Positions 1 through 6,028 of a stretch of DNA of 6,772 bases are shown here, one piece after another (position 1 is the stretch's first letter; every line of letters begins with the position of its first letter). Position numbers and translations under genes: made by a program. Source of the DNA: Acidobacteriota bacterium (GTDB lineage: Bacteria > Acidobacteriota > Holophagae > Thermotomaculales > Thermotomaculaceae); NCBI GenBank assembly GCA_027067895.1, contig JAMOUY010000209.1, positions 1 to 6,772 on the forward strand. Direction: 5' to 3'. The notes beneath the pieces were generated by a model. It searched no databases. It worked only from the letters and a program-made list of their open reading frames with translations, and had not been told where the DNA came from.

Positions 1-1623
1 TATCGCATAAGGCAAAAACCATTTGAAAGTGTTTACGTCTTTTGTAAATTTCAAGTGATAGTTGATATAATCGGTTTCGGCCATTTCAAGGTAAAGTTTC
101 AATCCCTCAATTTTATCCATAACCTTTCTGCCGTATTTTGTCGGCGCTTTTAAAAGATAGGCAAAGACAACGTTTAGAACAATAATGAGAATTACAACAA
201 AAATCGCTTCAACGGCAACGCTTCTTGACAAAAGAAACAGCCCTATGAATTCCCCGCCTGTAAAAATTACGGAAGTTAGAAACAATCCTAAAATCCTTAT
301 TACCGACTCCCTGTTTCTGACTGCGGAAACAAACTCTTTCCACAAACTGAAAACACCGAAACTCCAACCTGTAAGCCAGAAAAGAACAAAAATTGTAACA
401 GGCGGAATTTGGGAAAAAACAGCAACTCCGGCAAGCGTAATAAGACTTATAAACAATCCGGGAAGAAAATATTTTCTGTTTGAGTAAAAGTATTTGCCTT
501 CGCAAAAATCTTTCAATACTTTTTTAAAATCCCTTATTCCTTTGGTGATTTCATGGTAATTCATGCGACTGAATTTAAAAAAACCGCCTATTGCAAGCCA
601 ATTTTGATAAAGGGAATACTCTTCCGGCGCCAAGGTTGAGGTATCTTCGGTAAGCCTGATTAAAGAGAATTTTTTGTCTTCTTCCTTGATTTTTATAACC
701 CTTTTAATAGCCATGCTCACAATTGCAGAAATAAGGCATCTGTCGGAATAACCCATTCGGTAAATATAGCCGACCTGTGCGGGAGAAAGGTTTTCAGGCG
801 GCTCAAACTGAGGGACAATCGCCCCCTTTGCCGGGTCTTTTCCAACCTTAAACCACGCTGCTAAAAAATAGAGGAAAGCAAGAATTGCACCTGCAACGCT
901 TATCAAAATCTCTTTGTTGTCCATAAGCAGAAACCGAATTTTCTCTTTTAAACCCGGCTCAAAAACTATCCCCTTGTTAAACGCAACGACAATTGTCATA
1001 CACTCTCTCGGGGCAAAAGGTTTGGTGCTTTCAAACACAAGATTTCCCATTGTGTCAATATAGGCGTTGAAAAAACCGTCCCGCGAGCCTCTTTTTCCGG
1101 TATAGGCAGTCCACTTAATAAAGTTGTCAGGGGAAAATCCCTTAGGCAGGGAAACAATTGCTTTGATTTTTTTTATCGGAAAAGCCCATCCGCATCCGTT
1201 AACGTTCCAATACAATTCGTCGTGGTCTTTAAAAAAACCCATCTGTCTGTTTGTTTTATACGTAAGCCTGTAAGTGTAAATTCCCGGCGTCAAATACTCG
1301 TCCTTTGAGCCCATGTAAACCCTGTATCCGTTGTCCTTTCTTTCAACCCAGTAGTGAATTGGATTATTGTTTCTCTCAACAGACACAACCTCAAACCTTA
1401 TCTTTACCCTTCTTCCGACTTTGTCTTTGTAATCGGTTGGAAATTCTCTGTAAATTCCCCTTTTAATCTTTTTTCCTTCCGCCCTAACCGTAATTGTTTC
1501 CACCACAAAAAGAGTATTGTCCCGCCCAATCTGTATGTCGCTGACATAATTCAGGATTTCCTCATTGGCAAACAGGGACAAACCAAAAACAACACACAAA
1601 AAAACAAGGATTTTCTTCTTCAT
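1..1623 (-). CDS. DUF2207 family membrane protein, 3' end cut by window
   Basis: The frame is open from an ATG at 1623 to the left edge (541 codons, no stop), so the C-terminus is missing. The protein has a signal peptide (about residues 1-19, ending LSLFA). An extracytoplasmic domain follows with the DUF2207 hallmarks RGIYREFP (55-62) and YWNVNGCGWAFPI (138-150). There is one transmembrane helix at about 238-258, then the family segment GKDP...PQFEPPENLSPAQVGYI (about 261-287), a soluble part, and a cluster of hydrophobic helices between about 387 and 491. The motif LKAPTKYGR (491-499) and the final FLPYAI match the family's C-terminal region, which usually continues into a short, often Gly/Ser-rich tail, so perhaps 50-100 residues are missing. 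The ATG directly abuts the lemA stop (TAGATG), and GAGGA inside the end of lemA serves as ribosome binding site, indicating translational coupling. The family's molecular function is not established; a LemA-linked envelope role is inferred from context only. Confidence 0.9.
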   Translation of the reverse strand, partial: MKKKILVFLCVVFGLSLFANEEILNYVSDIQIGRDNTLFVVETITVRAEGKKIKRGIYREFPTDYKDKVGRRVKIRFEVVSVERNNNPIHYWVERKDNGYRVYMGSKDEYLTPGIYTYRLTYKTNRQMGFFKDHDELYWNVNGCGWAFPIKKIKAIVSLPKGFSPDNFIKWTAYTGKRGSRDGFFNAYIDTMGNLVFESTKPFAPRECMTIVVAFNKGIVFEPGLKEKIRFLLMDNKEILISVAGAILAFLYFLAAWFKVGKDPAKGAIVPQFEPPENLSPAQVGYIYRMGYSDRCLISAIVSMAIKRVIKIKEEDKKFSLIRLTEDTSTLAPEEYSLYQNWLAIGGFFKFSRMNYHEITKGIRDFKKVLKDFCEGKYFYSNRKYFLPGLFISLITLAGVAVFSQIPPVTIFVLFWLTGWSFGVFSLWKEFVSAVRNRESVIRILGLFLTSVIFTGGEFIGLFLLSRSVAVEAIFVVILIIVLNVVFAYLLKAPTKYGRKVMDKIEGLKLYLEMAETDYINYHLKFTKDVNTFKWFLPYAI

Positions 1624-2139
1624 CTATTTTTCCTCGTCAAAATCAAGATATTCAAAGGGTTTTAAACCCAACACACGTGCTAAAAGCAGATTGGGGAATT
1701 TTTCAATAAAAGTGTTGTAAGCCCTTACCGTGCCGTTGTAATAGCGTCTTGCCTTCTGCAAATCTTCCTCAATATCGGTTATTTCTTTCTGCAATTCAAG
1801 AAAATTCACGTTTGCTTTCAGTTGAGGATAATTTTCCGCAAGGGCAAACAGAGTTTTCACCGCATTTTTAAACTCTCCGTCCGCGCTTCCGTCTTTTGCC
1901 CCCTTTTCGGCAATCGTATTTCTCATTTTTACAACGTTTTCAAGCGTGTTTCTTTCGTATTTAGCATAGGCTTTTACCGTTTCAATCAATTTGCCCAACA
2001 AATCGTGCCTCTTTTTCAAAAAAACGTCTATATCCGCCTCAGCCTGTTTAACAAGATTTTTGTAGTAAACAACTTTGTTAAACAGATAGAGAAAGTAAAT
2101 CAAAACGGCAAAAACGACAATCAAAAGAGCGATTTTCAT
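1624..2139 (-). CDS. lemA: LemA family protein
   Basis: The product is 171 residues, normal for LemA. It has a short N-terminal tail, one transmembrane helix (about residues 3-21), and then the all-helical LemA domain. Visible family hallmarks are the VFLKKRHDLL segment (39-48), AENYPQLKANVNFLELQ (101-117), the E..LQKARRYYN stretch (about 125-135) and YNTFIEKFPN (141-150), ending in an acidic tail. An in-frame TTG at 2151 would add four residues, but the GGGAG it overlaps is a well-placed Shine-Dalgarno site five bases before the ATG at 2139, so the ATG is preferred. LemA proteins are membrane-anchored helical-bundle proteins with the bulk outside the cytoplasm, and their biochemical role is unclear. 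The stop codon touches the start of the DUF2207 gene, which makes a two-gene operon. I found no convincing promoter upstream. The family call is firm; the function is not. Confidence 0.95.
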   Translation of the reverse strand: MKIALLIVVFAVLIYFLYLFNKVVYYKNLVKQAEADIDVFLKKRHDLLGKLIETVKAYAKYERNTLENVVKMRNTIAEKGAKDGSADGEFKNAVKTLFALAENYPQLKANVNFLELQKEITDIEEDLQKARRYYNGTVRAYNTFIEKFPNLLLARVLGLKPFEYLDFDEEK

Positions 2140-2144
2140 TTTTT

Positions 2145-2149
2145 CTCCC
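2145..2149 (-). promoter_or_regulatory. ribosome binding site of lemA (decides the start)
   Basis: Reading the minus strand, GGGAG is followed by five A residues and then ATG (2139-2137). A TTG overlapping this GGGAG is in frame, but it would place the start on top of the Shine-Dalgarno site, and no comparable site precedes it. The ATG start is therefore the better choice. Confidence 0.75.
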
Positions 2150-2385
2150 AAAACTTTCTAAAATTCATTTTAATGCAAAATCAACAAAAAAGCACCTAAA
2201 AACTATTTGGTTTCTTTTTCTGTTTTGAGAATAAATCCGCCACGCAAAGCAAAAGTTATACAAATTTTCCCAAATTCTTTCCGAAAACAACAAAATTTTT
2301 TCTTCAACACAAGTTTTTTTAAATCAACAAATTAAATGCCATACAAAGCGATGTGAAATTTTCCGTTCAATCACTTAAACACCTT

Positions 2386-2415
2386 TTGCACTTTTAAAAA
2401 AAAGCCAAATATATT
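2386..2415 (+). promoter_or_regulatory. putative sigma70-type promoter of the M6 protease gene
   Basis: TTGCAC (2386-2391) resembles the -35 consensus and lies 18 bases before TATATT (2410-2415). A TACAAT box (2415-2420) just downstream is an alternative -10 without a matching -35. Either would start the transcript shortly before the ribosome binding site. The region is so AT-rich that chance matches are likely, so this is tentative. Confidence 0.4.
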
Positions 2416-2437
2416 ACAATTTAACGTCAATTTTTAA

Positions 2438-2443
2438 GGGAGG
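2438..2443 (+). promoter_or_regulatory. ribosome binding site of the M6 protease gene
   Basis: GGGAGG lies eight bases before the ATG at 2452 and is one of the strongest Shine-Dalgarno matches in the window. It supports this start, which also gives a complete signal peptide. Confidence 0.8.
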
Positions 2444-2451
2444 AACGATAA

Positions 2452-4524
2452 ATGAATTCAAAAAAACACATTTCAATTTTTTTTATGATGGTTTTATTTT
2501 TCACATCTGTTTTTGGATTGGAACCGCCTACAAAAGAAATGATTAAAAAGTACAAAAAAGACGGTACATGGGCGGAAAGAACGGCAAAAGCAAAGTCTTT
2601 CGGAACCTATAAAATGCCCGAAGGCTCTGGGGCTTACCTGAGATACAAACTAAAAAAAGCATACTTCAAAGCAACGGGGCAGAAAGATAAACTTCAAAAC
2701 ATAAAAACCCCCCCTATGGGTTGGAGAAACATGCCTACAACCGGAGACGTAAATGTTTTGATTTTATGCGTTGAATTTCAGGATTATCCCCATTACACCG
2801 ATAAATCAAAAGTTGAAAGCAAGGTTTTCGGAGGCGGCAATCCGGACGAATACCCGTATGAAAGTTTGCACAACTACTATTACAGGGCGTCATACGGAAA
2901 ACTAAACTTGCAGGGAGATGTTTTGGGCTGGTATCAGGCGCCGTACGACAGAAGCCATATTCTAAAAACTAATGAAGGAAGGGAAACTTTTATCAAAGAA
3001 GTTTTTCAATACTACGACAATCAAGGTGTGGATTTTTCCAAATACGACAACGACGGAGACGGCAAAATTGACTACTTTGCAATAATATGGACAGGCCCAC
3101 ACGAGGGATGGTCAGAATTCTGGTGGGGTTATATGACAACCTTTCAGGATACCGATTTTGAAGTTGACGGAGTAAAGTTAGGCGGATACTCTTGGCAATG
3201 GGAAAATTATTATTATCCCGATACCTATGACCCTAATGCAACCGATATTGAATACAAACCAAAAGTTTTAATTCACGAAACAGGACACGCTTTGGGACTT
3301 CCTGATTATTACGACTACGACGATTCGGTTGGACCAAAAGGCGGAGTCGGCGGACTCGACATGATGGACCACAACTGGGGAGACCACAACTGCTTTTCAA
3401 AATATGTTCTTGACTGGCTTGAACCTACCGTTGTTGTAAAGGGAGACCAAGAGATAGAATTGTCATATTCGGAAGAAAATCCCGACGTCTTATTAGTAAT
3501 GCCCAATTACACAGAAAATTCCCCGTTTGGCGAATTTTTTATGATTCAATACAGAAAAAGAACCAAAAACGACAAAACCTATCCCAACGACGGGCTTTTA
3601 ATATGGCATGTTGACGCAACATTAAACCAATACGGATACGATTATGTTTACAACAATTCCTACACATCCCATAAACTTTTAAGGCTTATGGAAGCGGACG
3701 GATTGGAAGAAATAGAAGCAGGCGGTTACGCCGATGCAGGGGATTATTACACAAAAGGAAATACTTTTTCACCGACAACCCGCCCAAACTCAAACTCTTA
3801 CAGCGGAGACAGGACAGGAATAACGGTAAACGAAATAGGAGACGCAAACGAAACAATAAAATTTTACCTTTCAATAAAAGGAATTATCTCTTACCTTGCT
3901 CATTACGACACAAGAAGCGGGCTTTGGGAATCAAGACTCACCCTAACAGCAGGCGGAAACTTGGGAGAAGAAGTAAAATTATCCGTTTATGATAATGAAG
4001 GCACATACTACGGCACTAAAAAAATGGTTTTAATACAAAACGGAGGTTTTTCCAAAAAAATACCCGAGATTTTTGACTTTTCCATTCCTGAAAAAGGGTT
4101 TATTGAAATTGAATCCGAATCAACGGCAACCAAGGGAATTATTACATTCAAATACCTTCCGTCAGGCGGAGAAACAAGCCTTCCCCTAACATACGACACG
4201 TCAAAAGTACTTATATTTCCGCTGATAGAACAGGTTGACGGGAAATCCACCGGAATAGCGATAATAAACACATCTGACATGGAAAATACAGTTAAATTTG
4301 AACTATACGACTATTGGGGATTTAAAAAAGCAACAAAAACAATTACGCTCAACGGCAAAGCAAAATTCGTTGATATGGTTGAAAACCTTTTTAACACTTT
4401 CCCTCTTGACAGAGGGGTAATAAAAGTTATAGCCGAAAAAGATATAACAGGCTTTGCTCTCACATTCACCGAAGGAAACACAAACATTATTGCAATTCCC
4501 ACAAACACTATCAAAACCGAATAA
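2452..4524 (+). CDS. secreted M6-family (immune inhibitor A-like) zinc metalloprotease
   Basis: A 690-residue predicted secreted endopeptidase. A signal peptide covers about residues 1-22 (ending TSVFG), followed by a probable propeptide to about 98. The M6 peptidase domain begins near VNVLILCVEFQDYP (100-113). The zinc site is HETGHALGLPD (275-285): H275 and H279 are ligands, E276 is the catalytic base, and D285 sits at the third-ligand position of the HExxHxxGxxD pattern. Downstream GGLDMMDHN (300-308) and FSKYVLDWLEP (315-325) match the Met-turn region and following helix of M6 enzymes; GLLIWHVD (381-388) and LLRLMEADG (409-417) are further family signatures. A DNDGDGKID loop (199-207) resembles a calcium-binding EF-hand loop. 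Residues about 479-690 form two similar beta-rich modules. The start has a strong GGGAGG eight bases upstream, and the gene ends in a rho-independent terminator, so it is probably monocistronic. The true substrate cannot be read from sequence; extracellular protein degradation is the family's usual role. Confidence 0.93.
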   Translation: MNSKKHISIFFMMVLFFTSVFGLEPPTKEMIKKYKKDGTWAERTAKAKSFGTYKMPEGSGAYLRYKLKKAYFKATGQKDKLQNIKTPPMGWRNMPTTGDVNVLILCVEFQDYPHYTDKSKVESKVFGGGNPDEYPYESLHNYYYRASYGKLNLQGDVLGWYQAPYDRSHILKTNEGRETFIKEVFQYYDNQGVDFSKYDNDGDGKIDYFAIIWTGPHEGWSEFWWGYMTTFQDTDFEVDGVKLGGYSWQWENYYYPDTYDPNATDIEYKPKVLIHETGHALGLPDYYDYDDSVGPKGGVGGLDMMDHNWGDHNCFSKYVLDWLEPTVVVKGDQEIELSYSEENPDVLLVMPNYTENSPFGEFFMIQYRKRTKNDKTYPNDGLLIWHVDATLNQYGYDYVYNNSYTSHKLLRLMEADGLEEIEAGGYADAGDYYTKGNTFSPTTRPNSNSYSGDRTGITVNEIGDANETIKFYLSIKGIISYLAHYDTRSGLWESRLTLTAGGNLGEEVKLSVYDNEGTYYGTKKMVLIQNGGFSKKIPEIFDFSIPEKGFIEIESESTATKGIITFKYLPSGGETSLPLTYDTSKVLIFPLIEQVDGKSTGIAIINTSDMENTVKFELYDYWGFKKATKTITLNGKAKFVDMVENLFNTFPLDRGVIKVIAEKDITGFALTFTEGNTNIIAIPTNTIKTE

Positions 4525-4531
4525 TATTTAA

Positions 4532-4563
4532 AAAAGCGGTCTTTCACGGCCGCTTTTCTTTTT
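4532..4563 (+). terminator. rho-independent terminator of the M6 protease gene
   Basis: AAAAGCGGTC (4532-4541) pairs with GGCCGCTTTT (4548-4557) around a six-base loop, giving a 10-bp stem with one G-U pair. TCTTTTT follows on the 3' side as the U-tract. It begins seven bases after the protease stop codon and separates that gene from the CsgG-like gene downstream. The A-run on the 5' side could let it work from the opposite strand too, but no gene approaches from there. Confidence 0.9.
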
Positions 4564-4611
4564 CAAAAATCATTTTTAAACTTCCCCTAAACGATTTTGC
4601 CTTTTTTCGGG

Positions 4612-4617
4612 TATAAT
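4612..4617 (+). promoter_or_regulatory. putative -10 box for the CsgG-like gene
   Basis: A perfect TATAAT lies 40 bases before the ATG at 4658 and about 50 bases after the preceding terminator, the position expected for a new transcription unit. No convincing -35 hexamer lies 16-19 bases upstream, and the TG of an extended -10 is absent, so the promoter may be weak or activator-dependent. Confidence 0.5.
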
Positions 4618-4646
4618 ATTACGGACACAACAATAATTCTAAAAAC

Positions 4647-4652
4647 AAGGAG
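4647..4652 (+). promoter_or_regulatory. ribosome binding site of the CsgG-like gene
   Basis: AAGGAG is separated by five bases from the ATG at 4658. It fixes this start, which is immediately followed by a typical signal peptide (MKKIVLFAVF...). Confidence 0.8.
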
Positions 4653-4657
4653 TCTCT

Positions 4658-5827
4658 ATGAAAAAAATAGTTTTGTTCGCGGTTTTTATACTTTTGTTTT
4701 CCTTCAATTTAAAAGCGCAGTGGTATGCGGGAATGACAAACCCACACGTTTACAAAACCATAACCCACCCGCCTCAATTAAACCTTCACCTAAAAAGAGT
4801 GGCAATAGTGCCCGACGGTTATGCTACATCAAAAGAATTGGTTGACTACTTAACGGCAAACTTCGTCAATTCGGGCACAACGGACGTTGTTGACAGAGAG
4901 CACCTTTACCAGATTTTAAGCGAACAAAATCTTTCCCTAACCGGAAGAATAGACAAAGAAAAAGCGGTAAAATTGGGAAAACTTTTAGGCGCAAACGCAC
5001 TTATAACAGTTTACGTTTACACCGAAGAATACAAAAGAGAAATGAAAAGGGAAGAATACAAATCAAACAACGAGATAAGAATAAAATACATAGCAAGGCT
5101 TGACGGATACTTAAAATTTTCGGTAAAAACAACCGATTTGCAGACAGGGAAAATCTTTGCCGCAAAAATATTTACCTTTGAAGACTATATGCAAAACGTA
5201 GCCTACGACAAAAGACCCGAATTCCCCGACTACCACAAACTAAAAGACAGGCTTTACCAAAAGGCAATGGACGCAATATCAAAACTATACTTTCCTTGGA
5301 ACGAAACCGTGTCCTTTGTTTTCTATAACAACAAAAAATGCGGAATGAAACAAGCATACGCATACATGAAATCCAAAAACTACAAATTGGCGCTAAACAA
5401 ATCACTTGAAGTTTTGGACTGCCTGAAAACATCCGGCGCAAACTCAAAATACCTGTCAAGGGGATACTACAACGTGGGAGTGTGTTACTTCTTTTTGGGA
5501 GACTACGACAAAGCAAGAGAATACTTTTCAAAAGCATACTCAACAAAAGACTACTCAACCTACAAAAAAGCAATAGACAAAGTAAACTTGGTTGAACAAA
5601 CGGAAAGAGAATACTTTTACTACCTGAAAAACGCGGAAAACACGGAAACTCAAAGCAACTATCAGGAAGTTGGCGAACAAAACAACTCTCAACAGACGGA
5701 AAAACAAAGCCAAAGTGACGAAGACATTGTTGAAAAACTCAAAAAACTGAAATACCTTTACGAACAAGGGCTTATCACCGAAGAGGAATACAAAGCAAAG
5801 AAAAAAGAAATTTTGAGCAATTTGTAA
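4658..5827 (+). CDS. secreted CsgG-like protein with TPR region and C-terminal SHOCT domain
   Basis: The product is 389 residues. A signal peptide (1-20, ending NLKA before QW) carries no cysteine at the cleavage site, so it is probably not a lipoprotein, unlike CsgG itself. Residues about 47-215 resemble the CsgG/LpoB-type fold: VAIVPDG (48-54), VVDREHLYQILSEQNLSLTG (77-96) and KAVKLGKLLGANALITVYVY (102-121) match the family's 'V-DR-L-ILxEQ' and 'A-xLGKLLGAxxxI' pattern. Residues about 231-300 hold TPR-like helix pairs (KQAYAYMKSKNYKLALNKSL; YYNVGVCYFFLGDYDKAREYFSKA). A Gln/Asn/Ser-rich linker follows (about 325-353). Residues 356-387 form a SHOCT domain (IVEKLKKLKYLYEQGLITEE, then EYKAKKKEI). 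The chain is rich in Lys and Tyr. Known relatives form secretion channels or regulate envelope enzymes; here a periplasmic scaffold or oligomeric envelope protein is only an inference. No curli subunit gene lies nearby. It appears to be a single-gene unit. Confidence 0.8.
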   Translation: MKKIVLFAVFILLFSFNLKAQWYAGMTNPHVYKTITHPPQLNLHLKRVAIVPDGYATSKELVDYLTANFVNSGTTDVVDREHLYQILSEQNLSLTGRIDKEKAVKLGKLLGANALITVYVYTEEYKREMKREEYKSNNEIRIKYIARLDGYLKFSVKTTDLQTGKIFAAKIFTFEDYMQNVAYDKRPEFPDYHKLKDRLYQKAMDAISKLYFPWNETVSFVFYNNKKCGMKQAYAYMKSKNYKLALNKSLEVLDCLKTSGANSKYLSRGYYNVGVCYFFLGDYDKAREYFSKAYSTKDYSTYKKAIDKVNLVEQTEREYFYYLKNAENTETQSNYQEVGEQNNSQQTEKQSQSDEDIVEKLKKLKYLYEQGLITEEEYKAKKKEILSNL

Positions 5828-5841
5828 AAATCAGTCAAATT

Positions 5842-5879
5842 GCCTATAAAAACATCTGCCTATCATTTTAGTGATAGGC
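5842..5879 (+). terminator. hairpin after the CsgG-like gene (possible weak terminator)
   Basis: GCCTATCA (5858-5865) and TGATAGGC (5872-5879) form a perfect 8-bp stem with a TTTTAG loop, 30 bases after the stop codon. Only a short T-run (TTT, then GAAATTT) follows, so it may act as an RNA-stabilising or processing hairpin more than as a terminator. A second copy of GCCTAT at 5842-5847 could pair with the same right arm as an alternative. Confidence 0.5.
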
Positions 5880-5896
5880 TTTGAAATTTAAAACAG

Positions 5897-5914
5897 CCTA
5901 AAAAATTTTTCAGG
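5897..5914. repeat. AT-rich dyad CCT-A6T5-AGG
   Basis: An 18-base inverted repeat is centred between 5905 and 5906: CCT, A, five A, five T, C, AGG. The arms match except for one position. It lies in the spacer between two genes, about 90 bases upstream of the -10 box of the next gene. It could be an operator or simply an AT-rich coincidence. Confidence 0.25.
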
Positions 5915-5969
5915 AAATTTTATTGTTGAAAGTTTACCAAATAAAACCGTTTACATTTCGTCAGTATAG

Positions 5970-6000
5970 GGGAAGCCTTTAAAGCGGTTTCCCTTTTTTT
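5970..6000 (+). terminator. rho-independent terminator
   Basis: GGGAAGCC (5970-5977) pairs with GGTTTCCC (5986-5993) through an 8-bp stem with one G-U pair and an 8-base loop. Seven T residues (5994-6000) follow directly. It closes the CsgG-like transcription unit about 145 bases after its stop codon, and insulates the next promoter, which starts two bases later. Confidence 0.85.
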
Positions 6001-6001
6001 A

Positions 6002-6010
6002 TGCTATAAT
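6002..6010 (+). promoter_or_regulatory. extended -10 promoter of the right-edge secreted protein gene
   Basis: TGCTATAAT is a full match to the extended -10 consensus (TG, one base, TATAAT). It sits one base after the T-tract of the preceding terminator, so the usual -35 position falls within that terminator's stem-loop and shows no TTGACA-like hexamer. Transcription would begin near 6017, leaving a leader of only about 12 bases that is almost entirely ribosome binding site. Confidence 0.65.
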
Positions 6011-6018
6011 TTTTGCGC

Positions 6019-6026
6019 GAGGTGAG
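6019..6026 (+). promoter_or_regulatory. ribosome binding site of the right-edge gene
   Basis: GAGGTGAG is a strong match to the anti-Shine-Dalgarno complement and lies just before the ATG at 6029 (about six bases after GAGG). It supports this start, which begins a clear signal peptide. Confidence 0.8.
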
Positions 6027-6028
6027 AA

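Larger units (their letters stand above)
2140..2451. other. divergent intergenic region between lemA and the M6 protease
   Basis: This stretch of about 312 bases separates the lemA operon (leftward) from the protease gene (rightward). It is very AT-rich with many A and T runs. I see no small ORF with a ribosome binding site, no tRNA and no clear hairpin. It must hold both outward promoters. A plausible one for the protease is at 2386-2415. On the minus strand a TATAAC box (2255-2260) is the only -10-like element worth noting for lemA, and it lacks a good -35, so I do not call it. Confidence 0.6.

Noticed and set aside
185..505. Two overlapping reading frames of about 100 codons, one on each strand
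   Set aside because: Both lie inside the DUF2207 gene, in other frames, without ribosome binding sites or recognisable motifs.
1822..2199. Plus-strand reading frame of 125 codons opposite lemA
   Set aside because: It lies antisense to a clear LemA gene, has no good ribosome binding site, and its product is a low-complexity Phe/Asn-rich shadow.
2255..2260. TATAAC box on the minus strand as a lemA promoter
   Set aside because: No -35-like hexamer lies at an acceptable distance, and the region is too AT-rich for a lone hexamer to be convincing.
4597..4845. Plus-strand reading frame of 82 codons starting upstream of the CsgG-like gene
   Set aside because: Its start lies before the TATAAT box and it lacks a ribosome binding site; it overlaps the signal peptide region of the real gene in another frame.
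5172..5573. Minus-strand reading frame of 133 codons inside the CsgG-like gene
   Set aside because: It is antisense to a well-supported gene, and its Leu/Arg/Ser-rich product is typical of the reverse of Lys/Tyr-rich codons.
4658..5827. A curli secretion locus anchored by csgG
   Set aside because: The protein lacks the lipobox cysteine and adds TPR-like and SHOCT regions, and no csgA, csgB, csgE or csgF-like gene lies in the window.
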